Notes under the pieces: model-generated
The model's database searches: none
The model's input: the letters and a program-made list of their open reading frames with translations, nothing else
Told to the model about the DNA's origin: nothing
Part shown: piece by piece, positions 34,511 through 43,722 of the stretch
Numbering within the stretch: the first letter of the stretch is position 1
Layout of the letters: each line of letters begins with the position of its first letter
Origin: Agrobacterium sp. a22-2
Lineage (GTDB): Bacteria > Pseudomonadota > Alphaproteobacteria > Rhizobiales > Rhizobiaceae
Assembly (NCBI RefSeq): GCF_012276985.1
Contig: NZ_JAAXMM010000003.1
Coordinates: forward strand, 304,748-368,747
Reading direction: 5' to 3'
Length of the DNA stretch: 64,000 nt
Position numbers and translations under genes: made by a program

Positions 34511-35875
34511 ATGACCACTTCGAATACAGGACGATCGGTCAGTACGCTGTCGGTCCTCATCCAGTCCGGCGCCCTCGATCCCGTGGCGCTTGCGGAAGAA
34601 ACCTTCGCGGCGATCCGGGACTTTGGCGATCAGACGATCTTCCTCAGCCTGCTGGAGGAACGGGCAATGGCCGAGGCGCAGGCGTCGGCAAAGCGCATCC
34701 GCGACGGCCGGTCGCGCGGCGCGCTCGACGGTATCCCCGTTGCGTGGAAGGATCTTTTCGATGTCGAGGGGCTGGCGACCACCGCAGGATCGAAGGTTCT
34801 GGCCAATGCGACGTCTGCCGAACGGGACGCGGATGTGGTGGCAGCGCTTTGTGCTGCCGGCATGGTGAGCGTCGGCCGCGTCAACATGAGCGAATTCGCC
34901 TTTTCCGGTCTCGGCATCAATCCCCACTACGGCACGCCGCGCAATCCGGCGTCTCGAGATGGCGCCCGCCTGCCGGGCGGGTCGTCCTCGGGCTCCGCGG
35001 TGGCGGTTGCCGCCGGTCTGGTGCCGGTGTCGATCGGTACCGATACCGGCGGTTCGGTGCGCATCCCGGCCGCCTTCAACGGCATCGTCGGCTACAAGGC
35101 GACGCGCGGGCGCTGTTCGATGCGCGGCGTGTTTCCGCTCGCCAAGAGCCATGACAGTCTCGGGCCGCTCTGCCGCACTGTTGCCGACGCCGTTCTCATC
35201 GACACCGCCATGCGCGGCGCCATCACGGCCGATATCCGCCGCGGCGTACTGTCCGACCTGTCGCTGGTGGTGCCGGAAACCATCGTCTTCGATGGCGCGG
35301 AGCCGGGCGTCGTTGCGGCGTTCGAGGTGGCGCTGGCGAAGCTCGAGCGCGGCGGCGCAAAAATCCGCCGTCAGGCCTTTCCGCTGTTTTCCGAATTGTT
35401 CGAGCTGGCAGCGCGGCACGGGCCGATGGTGTCGGCCGAAGCGTTTGCCGTGCACAAGGACCGACTGGCCGGACCCGGCGCAGCAGAGATGGACCCGCGG
35501 GTCGCAGCACGGGCGCGCCTTGGCGAAAAGACCACGACATCAGATTATCTGGCGCTGCTGGAGGCGCGCGGAAGGCTGATCGCCGCATTCGCCGCAAGCC
35601 TTGCGCCCGGTGAGCTTCTGGTCGCCCCGACCTTGCCGCATGTGGCGCCCCTGACCGAGCCGTTGCTTGGCGATGATGACCTGTTCACCAAGACCAATGC
35701 CAAGACGCTGCGCAACACGCTGATCAACAATTTTCTCGATGGTTGCGGTGTCTCGCTGCCCTGCGGAACGGGCGATGCCGGCATGCCGGTCGGGCTGCTG
35801 CTGTCGGGCCAGCGAAATGAGGACGAGCGGCTGCTCTCGGCAGCCCTTGCCGCGGAAGCGGTCTTGCAGGGCTGA
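34511..35875 (+). CDS. amidase signature family hydrolase
   Basis: This 454-residue enzyme has the Ser-cisSer-Lys triad: Lys80 in PVAWKDLFD, the cis-Ser in LPGGSSSGSA (about 158) and the nucleophile Ser182 in IGTDTGGSVRIPAAF. It belongs to the GatA/amidase superfamily. With no gatB/gatC beside it, it is a free-standing amidase rather than a tRNA amidotransferase subunit. AAAGGA precedes the ATG. It is monocistronic, and the substrate cannot be predicted. Confidence 0.92.
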   Translation: MTTSNTGRSVSTLSVLIQSGALDPVALAEETFAAIRDFGDQTIFLSLLEERAMAEAQASAKRIRDGRSRGALDGIPVAWKDLFDVEGLATTAGSKVLANATSAERDADVVAALCAAGMVSVGRVNMSEFAFSGLGINPHYGTPRNPASRDGARLPGGSSSGSAVAVAAGLVPVSIGTDTGGSVRIPAAFNGIVGYKATRGRCSMRGVFPLAKSHDSLGPLCRTVADAVLIDTAMRGAITADIRRGVLSDLSLVVPETIVFDGAEPGVVAAFEVALAKLERGGAKIRRQAFPLFSELFELAARHGPMVSAEAFAVHKDRLAGPGAAEMDPRVAARARLGEKTTTSDYLALLEARGRLIAAFAASLAPGELLVAPTLPHVAPLTEPLLGDDDLFTKTNAKTLRNTLINNFLDGCGVSLPCGTGDAGMPVGLLLSGQRNEDERLLSAALAAEAVLQG

Positions 35876-35896
35876 TCAATCCTGCTGTCGGTAAAG

Positions 35897-35920
35897 GCCG
35901 GCCGAGACGCCTCGGCCGGC
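35897..35920 (+). terminator. GC-rich hairpin after amidase gene
   Basis: A perfect 10-bp stem (35897-35906 with 35911-35920) with a 4-base loop is followed by ATCGGTCTTTT. It is placed 21 bases after the amidase stop and beside the end of the convergent gene. Confidence 0.8.
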
Positions 35921-35929
35921 ATCGGTCTT

Positions 35930-36307
35930 TTAGCGCAGGGACGCGCCGTGCATTTTCATCGGTGGACAGGCGCTTCCCGGGCGAGTGCCATTGCCCGCCA
36001 GCGTCATGGCGGAAGGTCGGCCTTCGCCAAGCCAGCGCAGCACCGCATCGAAGCCGTGCGGGGCAAGTTTGCGGGCAATATAGAGGCTCTCGCCATGCAG
36101 ATCGCAGTCTGCGGCGATTTTCGGCCAGTCGAGCTTGTCGCCCTGGCGCGGCGGTGAGGCCTTGCGGGCAATCAGGCCCAGCATGTAGCAGCGCAGGTTT
36201 TCGTAATCGTTCGGCGGCAGGGCAGGGGCGAGCCGCTGCTCGCAGAAGGTGGAAATCTTGTTGTGGAAGGCCTGGGTGGAAGCTCTTGATCGGGGCATGT
36301 CATTCAC
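35930..36307 (-). CDS. hypothetical protein
   Basis: This 125-residue soluble protein is of unrecognised family. It has an amphipathic helical middle (NDYENLRCYMLGLIARKA, then KLDWPKIAADCDLHGESLYI) and a disordered C-terminal tail. Composition and codon use are like neighbouring genes, supporting a real gene. A start 9 bases downstream is possible. It is convergent with the amidase gene. The 291 bases to the next gene (36308-36598) show nothing recognisable. Confidence 0.55.
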   Translation of the reverse strand: MNDMPRSRASTQAFHNKISTFCEQRLAPALPPNDYENLRCYMLGLIARKASPPRQGDKLDWPKIAADCDLHGESLYIARKLAPHGFDAVLRWLGEGRPSAMTLAGNGTRPGSACPPMKMHGASLR

Positions 36308-36598
36308 ATTTCAGAACTGGGCTTTGGCGGCAAATGCCGGACCCCGGCAGCTAAGGGAATTCCGTTAACGAAAGGTTGCCCCCGCATCCGCAGAGATGGC
36401 AATCGTTAGCGATTTCAGGTCGGTGTGTCAGCTTTGGCGTTTGCCGTGCTGCGTGGTCAGCTTGTTAGGCAGCTGCATTCCTTAAGTCTAGCACAACTCT
36501 TTGATCGAACGTCGGGTTTGTTCGTCGCTGAGCGATTCCCTTCGGCCCCGAAACATTCTAGTCTGCGCCGGCGACTGATCCGTCCGAAGGAAAATAGC

Positions 36599-37198
36599 GT
36601 GAAAGCAGGCATTCGATCGTGGGTTCTGGGCCTCTACGTGGCATTGTCGCCGCTGGTGGCCAGGGCAGAGTGGCAGGCCGTCGAGAAGGTTCAGCCCTAT
36701 GTCATCGAGGGCAATACGGGGGCCGAGCTTTATGCCTCGATTGGCGAGCGTGGCCCGAAACTCGGCATGGTCCGCGCCATTGCCCATACCACCTTCACCC
36801 TGACCTGGACTCGCAAATACGAACCGCAACAAAATGGCGCCTGCGTGCTGACCACGGCCCGGCCGAAGCTCACCATTATCTACACGCTGCCAAAACCCGC
36901 CAGAAAGCTGCAAGGGGCGACCGGCAACCTCTGGGAGACGTTCATTACCGGGGTGCGCGACCATGAAAAGGTGCATGGCGAATTCATCACGGATCTGGTC
37001 AAGGCCATCGAGGCGACCAGTATCGGCCTGACCGTGGCCGATGATCCCGACTGCAGCAAGATCCGCACGGAACTGACGGGCCGGCTGGGCAAGCTGTCGC
37101 AGGAACAGCGGCAACGCAGCCGCGATTTCGATAAGGTCGAACTCAGCAACGGCGGCAATATCCACCAACTGGTGCTGATGCTGGTCAACCAAAAATAG
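36599..37198 (+). CDS. DUF922 secreted metalloprotease-like protein
   Basis: The preferred start is GTG at 36599 (GAAGGA upstream), giving 199 residues with a signal peptide (about 1-23, ending VARA-EW). The DUF922 core contains HEKVH (in VRDHEKVHGEFI), an HExxH-like zinc site, and TFTLTWTRKY. Members are proposed Zn-dependent periplasmic or secreted proteases; activity has not been shown for most. It is alone in its transcription unit and is followed by a strong terminator. Confidence 0.85.
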   Translation: MKAGIRSWVLGLYVALSPLVARAEWQAVEKVQPYVIEGNTGAELYASIGERGPKLGMVRAIAHTTFTLTWTRKYEPQQNGACVLTTARPKLTIIYTLPKPARKLQGATGNLWETFITGVRDHEKVHGEFITDLVKAIEATSIGLTVADDPDCSKIRTELTGRLGKLSQEQRQRSRDFDKVELSNGGNIHQLVLMLVNQK

Positions 37199-37244
37199 CG
37201 TTGTGCCGTCGATGTTAACAGGACGGTCGCAACCAAAAGATAAA

Positions 37245-37271
37245 ACGCGGCACTGTCGCGCCGCGTTTTTT
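37245..37271. terminator. bidirectional Rho-independent terminator
   Basis: ACGCGGC-N8-GCCGCGT is flanked by an A-run on the left and six Ts on the right. It lies between the convergent DUF922 gene and ABC transporter operon and can serve both. Confidence 0.9.
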
Positions 37272-37288
37272 GTCGGGTGTGGCGATGA

Positions 37289-38314
37289 TTACGCCTTGGC
37301 GCGCTTCTTCTGGCGATAGACGTCGGCGACCACGGCAGCCACGATGATCATGCCTTTGACGATTTCCTGGTAATAGGCGTCCACCCGAAGGAAGGTGAAG
37401 CCGGAGGTCATGACGCCGAGGATGATCGTGCCGATGACCGTACCGGTGATCCGGCCGGCGCCGCCGGCAAGCGAGGTGCCGCCGATCACGGCTGCTGCAA
37501 TCGCGTCGAGTTCGTACATCACGCCCATGCCGGCCTGGGCGGTCTGGGCACGGGCGGCGGTGACGACGCCGGCCAGGCCCGCCAGCATGCCGGCAATGGC
37601 ATAGACCTTGATCAGATGGGCCTCGACATTGATGCCGGATACGCGGGCCGCCTGCACATTGGCGCCGATCGCATAGGTGAACTTGCCGTAGCGGGTGTAG
37701 CGAAGCGCGATGTGGAAGATGACCGCGACGGTGAGGAAGACCACGACCGGCCAGACGCCCGTGCCGATGAAGATGAAATCTTCATTGAGGCCCGAGACCG
37801 GCTGGCCCTTGGTGTACCACTTCGATATGCCGCGGGCCGTCACCATCATGCCGAGCGTGGCGATGAAGGGCGGGATCTTGGTTTTGGCGATCAGCTGACC
37901 GTTGATATAGCCGGCGGCAAGGCCCGCCAGGATGCCGATGGCGATCGGCACGACGAACGGAAGATCGGTGAGGCCCGGATAAAGGGCGCGCGGCCAGGTC
38001 GAGGCTTGGGCAAGACTGGCAGAGAACATCGCCGTCATGCCGACCACCGAGCCGGAAGACAGGTCGATACCGCCTGTGATGATGACCTGGGTGACGCCAA
38101 CGGCGATGATGCCGATCACCGAGACCTGCAGGATCATGATGGTCAGGCGTTGCTGGTTGAAGAGGAAGCTCTGGCCGACGAAGACCCAGCCGAGAATTTC
38201 GTAGACCAGCGCGATGCCGATCAACACCAGCAGGATGTTGGCTTCCGGCGGAATACGCCGGCGCTGGCGGCTAGGTTTCAGGTCGCTTTCGGCTTTTGCC
38301 ACGCTATTGTTCAT
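37289..38314 (-). CDS. sugar/inositol ABC transporter permease (RbsC family)
   Basis: This 341-residue permease of the ribose-type BPD_transp_2 family has about 8-10 membrane helices and the signature GGIDLSSGSVVGM and NGQLIAKTKIPPFIATLGMM. It is the last gene of a binding protein, ATPase and permease operon. The long N-terminal charged stretch before the first helix is usual for the family. Confidence 0.93.
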   Translation of the reverse strand: MNNSVAKAESDLKPSRQRRRIPPEANILLVLIGIALVYEILGWVFVGQSFLFNQQRLTIMILQVSVIGIIAVGVTQVIITGGIDLSSGSVVGMTAMFSASLAQASTWPRALYPGLTDLPFVVPIAIGILAGLAAGYINGQLIAKTKIPPFIATLGMMVTARGISKWYTKGQPVSGLNEDFIFIGTGVWPVVVFLTVAVIFHIALRYTRYGKFTYAIGANVQAARVSGINVEAHLIKVYAIAGMLAGLAGVVTAARAQTAQAGMGVMYELDAIAAAVIGGTSLAGGAGRITGTVIGTIILGVMTSGFTFLRVDAYYQEIVKGMIIVAAVVADVYRQKKRAKA

Positions 38315-38347
38315 TGTGTCCTCCCTGACGGTCCTTGGACGGTGGCG

Positions 38348-39886
38348 CTAGCGCGCCGCCAGGTCCATGACCTTGATCTGTGTGGCGTCCTTGCGGTCGA
38401 GAAATCCGGTGACGCGGCCCTCATGCATGACCATGATACGGTCACTCATGCCCAGCACTTCGGGCATTTCCGACGAGATCATGATCACCGCGACGCCGAG
38501 CTTGGTCATTTCGGAAACCAGGCGGTGGATCTCGGCCTTCGCCCCGACATCGATGCCGCGCGTCGGCTCGTCGAGGATCAGGATACGCGGATTGGTGAGC
38601 ATCCAGCGGCCGATCAATACCTTCTGCTGGTTGCCGCCGGACAGGTTCTCGATGCGCTCGTTCATGCTCGGCGTCTTGACGCGCAGCTTGCGACACATGT
38701 CCTCGCATTGCGCCGAGAGTTCGCTTTGCTGCACGAAGCCCTTGCTGACGAAGCGGTCCTGCAGCACGGCCAATTGCATGTTTTCCAGCACGTTGAGGAT
38801 CAGCAGGCAGCCGGTCTCCTTGCGGTCTTCAGTCAGAAACGCCATGCGATTGCGGATTGCTTCCGTCGGGCTGTGGATGTCGACCGGCTTTCCGTCGATT
38901 TCGATTGAGCCGGAAGAGGCGGGCGTCACGCCGAACAGCGTCTCGGCGACATTCGAGCGGCCGGAGCCGACAAGGCCGGCCACGCCGAGTATTTCGCCGG
39001 CGCGCACCTCAAAGGAGACGTCCTGAAAGACGCCGTTGAGCGTCAGGTTCTTCACCGACAGCAGCACCTCGCCGAGTGGCACGTCTTCCTTGGGGAACAT
39101 CTGGGTGATCTCGCGGCCGACCATCATGCGGATGATATCGTCGCGGGTCACGTCGCTGGAAGCATGGGTGCCGATATATTTGCCGTCGCGGAACACCGAG
39201 AATTCGTCGGCGATCTCGAACAGCTCGTTCATCTTGTGGGTGATGTAGACGATGCCGATGCCCTGATCGCGCAAGCCCCGGATGATCTGGAAGAGATGCT
39301 CGACCTCGCGTTCGGTCAGCGCCGATGTCGGCTCGTCCATGATTAGTACGTCGGATTCGTAGGAGACCGCCTTGGCGATCTCGACCATCTGGCGATTGGC
39401 GACCGAGAGGTCGCCGACCTGCGCTTCCGGATCGAGGGCAATATTCAGGCGCTTGAAAAGATCGGCGGTCTTGCGATGCATCTCGCCGTGATCGACAAAG
39501 CCGAAGCGGTTGAGCGGCTCGCGGCGGATCCAGATATTCTCCGCCACGGTCATGAAGGACATCAGGTTCAGCTCCTGATGGATCATGGCGATGCCGTTCT
39601 CAAGCGCGTCGAGTGGCGATTTGAGACGGATGTCGACGCCTTTGAGCTGCACCTTGCCCTGGTCGGGGTGATAGATGCCGGCAAGGATTTTCATCAGCGT
39701 CGATTTGCCGGCGCCGTTTTCGCCCATCAGCGCATGCACGCTGCCGCGCTTCAGGCGAAAGGTGACATTGTCGAGGGCGACGACACCCGGGAATTCCTTG
39801 CGAACGCCCTCGGCCGTCAGCAGATATTCCGAATTCGGGATCGCACCGCTTTTGCGCACAGCGGCCATCGTTGTCGGGCTGACCAT
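38348..39886 (-). CDS. sugar/inositol ABC transporter ATP-binding protein (RbsA family)
   Basis: This 512-residue tandem ATPase has a complete first domain ([14 protein letters not shown]alker [15 protein letters not shown] signature, [11 protein letters not shown]alker B). The second has a divergent Walker A ([16 protein letters not shown]) and an intact LSGGNQQK and [15 protein letters not shown], as in RbsA/MglA. GGAGG precedes the start. It powers uptake through the permease at 37289. Confidence 0.95.
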   Translation of the reverse strand: MVSPTTMAAVRKSGAIPNSEYLLTAEGVRKEFPGVVALDNVTFRLKRGSVHALMGENGAGKSTLMKILAGIYHPDQGKVQLKGVDIRLKSPLDALENGIAMIHQELNLMSFMTVAENIWIRREPLNRFGFVDHGEMHRKTADLFKRLNIALDPEAQVGDLSVANRQMVEIAKAVSYESDVLIMDEPTSALTEREVEHLFQIIRGLRDQGIGIVYITHKMNELFEIADEFSVFRDGKYIGTHASSDVTRDDIIRMMVGREITQMFPKEDVPLGEVLLSVKNLTLNGVFQDVSFEVRAGEILGVAGLVGSGRSNVAETLFGVTPASSGSIEIDGKPVDIHSPTEAIRNRMAFLTEDRKETGCLLILNVLENMQLAVLQDRFVSKGFVQQSELSAQCEDMCRKLRVKTPSMNERIENLSGGNQQKVLIGRWMLTNPRILILDEPTRGIDVGAKAEIHRLVSEMTKLGVAVIMISSEMPEVLGMSDRIMVMHEGRVTGFLDRKDATQIKVMDLAAR

Positions 39887-39963
39887 GTCAAAACCTCCGG
39901 GAACAGCAAGCAGGGTCCGAACGCGGGCTGCCGCCCGCGTTCGGCATTCTCGTCAGGAGGAGA

Positions 39964-40893
39964 TCAGTTCTTGGCCTGGTAGTCGGCGAGGTTTGCCGGC
40001 GTGACCAGCTCGAAGGGAATGAAGACCTTCTTTTCGACCGCTTCGCCCTTGGCCAGCTTCAGTGCCGCATCGACCGAGCCCTTGCCCTGGCCGGCGGCGT
40101 TCTGGAAGACGGTGACATCGAGATCGCCGGCGGACATGGCGGCAAGCGCATCCTGCGTGGCGTCGATGCCGGCGATCACGACGGAATCCATGGCGCGGCC
40201 GGCAGCTTTCAGGGCTTGAACGGCGCCGATGGCCATTTCGTCATTGTTGGCGATGACAGCGTCGAATTCCAGACCGGCCGACAGCCAGTTGGTCATCAGG
40301 TCGGCGCCCTGGGTACGCGACCAGTTGGCCGTCTGCTCTTCGACGATCTCGATGCCCTTGCAGGCGTCGGTGCCGAGAACGTTATGGATGTCCTGGGTGC
40401 GCATGCGGGCCGCCTGGTTGGACAGTTCGCCCATCATCACCACGGCCTTGCCCTTGCCGCCGAGAAGCTTGCACACTTCCTGGGTCTGCAGGGTGCCGGA
40501 CTCTTCTTCATTGGAGGCAACGAAGGCCTGCTTTTCGGGCAGGGTGTCGAGGTTGACCGGCTGACGGTTGACATAGACCAGCGGAATGCCGGCGTCTGCG
40601 GCAATCTTGGACATGGCGGCTGTCGCATCGGTATCGACCGGATTGACGATGATGGCATCGACGCCGGCGGCGATGAAGTTCTGGATCTGGCTCTGCTGCT
40701 TGGAGACGTCGTTCTGGGCGTCCTCGACCTGCAGGGTCACGCCGTCGAGGGTCTTTGCATAGTCCTGCATGCCGCCGCGCAGGACGGTCAGGAAGTTGTC
40801 GTCGAACAGCGCCATCGACACGCCGATGGTCTCGGCATGGGCAGCCGTGCTCAACAGAACGGACAGGCTGGCGCCCAACAGGAATTTCTTCAT
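39964..40893 (-). CDS. periplasmic sugar-binding protein, inositol/rhizopine class
   Basis: This 309-residue protein has a signal peptide (1-20, ending AHA-ET) and belongs to the LacI-like periplasmic binding protein family 4 (ribose class). The features DDNFLTVLRGGMQDYAK, NPVDTDATAAM and DEMAIGAVQALK resemble myo-inositol (IbpA) and rhizopine (MocB) binding proteins more than RbsB. A GGAA-N6-TTCC element upstream supports an inositol link. Substrate assignment is inference. It is the first gene of the operon. Confidence 0.9.
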   Translation of the reverse strand: MKKFLLGASLSVLLSTAAHAETIGVSMALFDDNFLTVLRGGMQDYAKTLDGVTLQVEDAQNDVSKQQSQIQNFIAAGVDAIIVNPVDTDATAAMSKIAADAGIPLVYVNRQPVNLDTLPEKQAFVASNEEESGTLQTQEVCKLLGGKGKAVVMMGELSNQAARMRTQDIHNVLGTDACKGIEIVEEQTANWSRTQGADLMTNWLSAGLEFDAVIANNDEMAIGAVQALKAAGRAMDSVVIAGIDATQDALAAMSAGDLDVTVFQNAAGQGKGSVDAALKLAKGEAVEKKVFIPFELVTPANLADYQAKN

Positions 40894-41373
40894 GGTCTTT
40901 CCTCCTCACATGGTGTCCGGCCCACCGGGGTTTGCCGGAAACCGACCTCTCCCGGGTCGGTCGAGCATTTGATGGTCCGCGCTCCCGACGCGGTTGGCAA
41001 AACGGAATAAACAGACCGCTTGCTAAGAAATGCAGATAATTTATTCCATTTTTCCGCATGGTCGTCAACGGGTTCCATGCACGAATGCGCTCAAATTCTC
41101 GCAATCGGTTTGATTTGCTGGATTTTTCCTCTCAATTCGACTGAATTTCATGTGGAATTTTCATTCCATATTGATCGCTGTCAGGCGATGCCCCCTCTAT
41201 CTCGACCGATCCGGTCCTGTCTTAGACTCGTCTGTTCGGCCAGAGTCGATTCCGCTTTGGACGAGAAGCGTTGACAGTGTGTTCCTTGGCCGTGACTGGC
41301 GCTTTCGGTCGATCGGGGCCAATTAGGGAGCAACCGCCGCACGCCGGCGACCGTAACCCTTGGAGTTTGAGCC
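40894..41373. promoter_or_regulatory. 480-base divergent regulatory region
   Basis: This gene-free stretch lies between the ABC operon and the dioxygenase-hydrolase gene. It contains GGAATAAA (41004-41011) facing TTTATTCC (41040-41047), and the GGAA-TTTTCA-TTCC element at 41154-41167. The latter matches the GGAA-N6-TTCC consensus known for the rhizobial inositol repressor IolR. TTGACA at about 41272 may be a -35 for the plus-strand gene. Short frames here look non-coding. Confidence 0.5.
41154..41167. promoter_or_regulatory. candidate IolR operator (GGAA-N6-TTCC)
   Basis: GGAATTTTCATTCC matches the inositol-repressor consensus exactly and is extended by flanking T/A (TGGAAT...ATTCCA). It sits 261 bases upstream of the binding-protein start. 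Confidence 0.5.
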
Positions 41374-42930
41374 ATGACCAGTGGACTTCATCATGTGACC
41401 CTCATCACCCGGCGGGTGCAGGAGAATGTCGATTTCTATGCCGGTTTTCTCGGCCTGAGGCTGGTCAAGCGCACGGCCGGATTCGAGGACGCCACGCAAC
41501 TGCATCTGTTTTATGGTGACAGCGTTGCGACGCCGGGATCACTGGTGACGTTTCTCGTCTGGGAAGACGGATCGCCCGGCCGCGTCGGTCATGGTGCACC
41601 CAGCGAAATCGCCCTTGCCATCGCGCCTGACGCCATCGGCTTCTGGCTGACGCGGGCACTGCAGTTCGGCATCAAGCTGAGCGGCCCGGCCGCCGAATTC
41701 GGCGAACCGGTGCTGCGGCTGACAGATCCGGACGGCGTGATCGTCAAACTGGTCGGCGCGCCGGATACAGGTCATGCCAATCCCTGGACAGGCGCCGGCG
41801 TGCCGGAACAGTTCGCCATCCGCGGGCTGAGAGGTGCGACGATCCTCTCGGAAAAACCGAGCGAGACCGTTGCCTTCTTGGAACGCCATATGGGCTTTGC
41901 GGCCGGCCCCGAGAGCGGCGCTGTCCGCCGCCTGACGTCTGAGGCCGGCGAGATCATCGACGTGCGCAATGCCAGCGGTTTCTGGACGGCCGCACCCGGC
42001 ACCGGCACGATCGACCACATCGCCTTTCGCGCCACTGACCGGGCCGAAGTCGAGCGGGTGCGGGATGGCCTTCCGGTCGGCGAGCAGCTGCTGGCCAATG
42101 TCCATGACCGTACCTATTTCTACTCGCTCTATGTCCGCGAGCCGGGCGGCACGCTGCTTGAGCTTGCCACCGACGGTCCAGGCTTTGCCATCGACGAGCC
42201 GGTCGACGCGCTTGGCTCAAAATTGTTCATTCCGCCGCATTTCCGCGGCGAGGACACCGATATCACAACCATGTTGCCGCAGTTTGCGCTGCCAGGAGAG
42301 ATGAGAATGCCCCATAGAGACCTGCCTTTCGTCCACCGCATCCATCAACCGGAAAACCCGGACGGCACGACCCTGATCCTGCTGCACGGCACCGGCGGCA
42401 ATGAAGCGAGCCTGATGCCCTATGCCAGCCGCATGGCGCCGAATGCCACGCTGATCGGCGTACGCGGCCGCTCGAACGAAGAAGGCGTTGCCCGCTTCTT
42501 CCGGCGCTTAAGCATGGTGACCTTCGACCAGAAGGACATCGCCTCGGAAGCCGACGCCTTCGCCGCCTTTGTCGAGGGTGCGCGGGAGGCCTATGACATC
42601 GACCCGGCCCGCACCGCCTATCTCGGCTATTCGAACGGCGCCAACATGCTGGGGGCCATGATGCTTCTGCATCCGGGTCTGGTGAACAATGCCATCCTGC
42701 TGCGGGCGATGAATGTACTGGAACACCCTCCTGCCGTCGATCTGACCGGAACCCGGGCGCTGATGATCAGCGGTGCGCACGATCCCTACGGCGTCCATGC
42801 GCCGGAACTGCAGACGCAGCTGGAAAAGGCCCATGCGTCGCTGACATCCCATGTGATTTCGGCCGGCCACGAGATCGGCATGCCGGATGTGCAGATGGCG
42901 CGCGACTGGCTTGACGCATTGAAGCTCTGA
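41374..42930 (+). CDS. ring-cleaving dioxygenase fused to alpha/beta hydrolase (MhqO-MhqD-like)
   Basis: This is a single 518-residue frame with two enzymes. Residues 1-295 form a vicinal-oxygen-chelate dioxygenase with ligands H7, H215 and E263 (GLHHVTLI, IDHIAFR, LLELATDGPGF). Residues 318-518 form a carboxylesterase-type alpha/beta hydrolase with Ser420 (GYSNGAN), Asp470 (GAHDPYG) and His499 (SAGHEIG). In Bacillus the separate proteins MhqO and MhqD act together in resistance to hydroquinones; here they are one chain. An FMN reductase and a second dioxygenase lie next door. The native substrate is unknown. Confidence 0.9.
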   Translation: MTSGLHHVTLITRRVQENVDFYAGFLGLRLVKRTAGFEDATQLHLFYGDSVATPGSLVTFLVWEDGSPGRVGHGAPSEIALAIAPDAIGFWLTRALQFGIKLSGPAAEFGEPVLRLTDPDGVIVKLVGAPDTGHANPWTGAGVPEQFAIRGLRGATILSEKPSETVAFLERHMGFAAGPESGAVRRLTSEAGEIIDVRNASGFWTAAPGTGTIDHIAFRATDRAEVERVRDGLPVGEQLLANVHDRTYFYSLYVREPGGTLLELATDGPGFAIDEPVDALGSKLFIPPHFRGEDTDITTMLPQFALPGEMRMPHRDLPFVHRIHQPENPDGTTLILLHGTGGNEASLMPYASRMAPNATLIGVRGRSNEEGVARFFRRLSMVTFDQKDIASEADAFAAFVEGAREAYDIDPARTAYLGYSNGANMLGAMMLLHPGLVNNAILLRAMNVLEHPPAVDLTGTRALMISGAHDPYGVHAPELQTQLEKAHASLTSHVISAGHEIGMPDVQMARDWLDALKL

Positions 42931-42951
42931 AACGGCTTGAAGCCTGAACGA

Positions 42952-42990
42952 CAAAAGCGCCGCTCGTCATCGTGACGGGCGGCGCTTTTG
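42952..42990. terminator. bidirectional terminator
   Basis: A perfect 12-bp stem (42952-42963 with 42979-42990) with A-run and T-run ends lies between the convergent fusion gene and the FMN reductase gene. Confidence 0.9.
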
Positions 42991-43046
42991 GTTTCGGTAC
43001 GTTGGGCCTCAAGCGTGGCAACAGCCGCAAGGAACGGCGACCTACG

Positions 43047-43598
43047 TCATGGGCTGACGAATTCGGCAAAGCCGGCGACGAACCCATCGAGCCTTTTGGC
43101 CGTCGCCTCGTCGATGAGCCGGCCTTCGGCGTCGAAGACCTCGCCGGCCCGCGGGACCATCAGCCGTTTGCCCGACCAGGTGCGGGCGCCGAGCGTATGA
43201 AGCACCGTCAGCCAGGCATTCTGGCTGAGCTGCGTGCCGAAATTACCGGGTGAGGTGCCCGCGATGGCGAAAGGCCGGTTGCCGAACACCTTTGCGATGT
43301 CCGACGACGGACGCGACAGCCAGTCGATGGCATTCTTGAACACGCCGGGAATGGAATTGTTGTATTCCGGTGTAAACAGGATCACGCCATCGGCCGCCTC
43401 GATCTGGCTTTTCAGCGCCTGCACGGCCGCCGGAATGCCCTCGGTGGCTTCCAGATCGCCGTCATAAAGCGGAATGCCCTGGATAGTGCCGGCCGACAGG
43501 GTCACATTACTGCCGGCCCGCGCGATGGCGGCGTTCAGCAAGGCTGTATTGTAGGACCCCTTGCGCAGGCTTCCGGAGATGCCGAGCAGTTTTACCAT
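43047..43598 (-). CDS. NADPH-dependent FMN reductase (quinone/azo reductase class)
   Basis: This 183-residue flavodoxin-fold reductase has GISGSLRKGSYNTALL for FMN phosphate binding and the family signature TPEYNNSIPGVFKNAIDWLS. It belongs to the ChrR/YieF/AzoR-like group that makes two-electron reductions of quinones, chromate or azo dyes in the cytoplasm. Position between two VOC dioxygenase genes supports a role in converting quinones to hydroquinones for ring cleavage. Confidence 0.93.
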   Translation of the reverse strand: MVKLLGISGSLRKGSYNTALLNAAIARAGSNVTLSAGTIQGIPLYDGDLEATEGIPAAVQALKSQIEAADGVILFTPEYNNSIPGVFKNAIDWLSRPSSDIAKVFGNRPFAIAGTSPGNFGTQLSQNAWLTVLHTLGARTWSGKRLMVPRAGEVFDAEGRLIDEATAKRLDGFVAGFAEFVSP

Positions 43599-43670
43599 GA
43601 CGTATCCTCTCTGATGTGATGTGTGACTGAGCCTAGCAAGTCTGCATTCCCGTGCCAGCCCGCAGACGCA

Positions 43671-43706
43671 AAAAAAGCCGGGAGACAGGCTCCCGGCTTT
43701 ATTTTT
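43671..43706. terminator. strong Rho-independent terminator
   Basis: An A-run, stem AAAGCCGGGAG/CTCCCGGCTTT with a short loop, then TTTATTTTT. It ends the dioxygenase gene at 43723 on the minus strand. Confidence 0.88.
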
Positions 43707-43722
43707 CCGCGATGCCTCAGCG

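Noticed and set aside
34511..35875. GatA (tRNA amidotransferase subunit) for the amidase gene
   Set aside because: No gatB or gatC nearby, and general amidase signature proteins share the same triad; the broader call is safer.
41020..41274. 84-codon frame in the 480-base intergenic region
   Set aside because: No ribosome site, AT-rich sequence, and it runs across the candidate operators.
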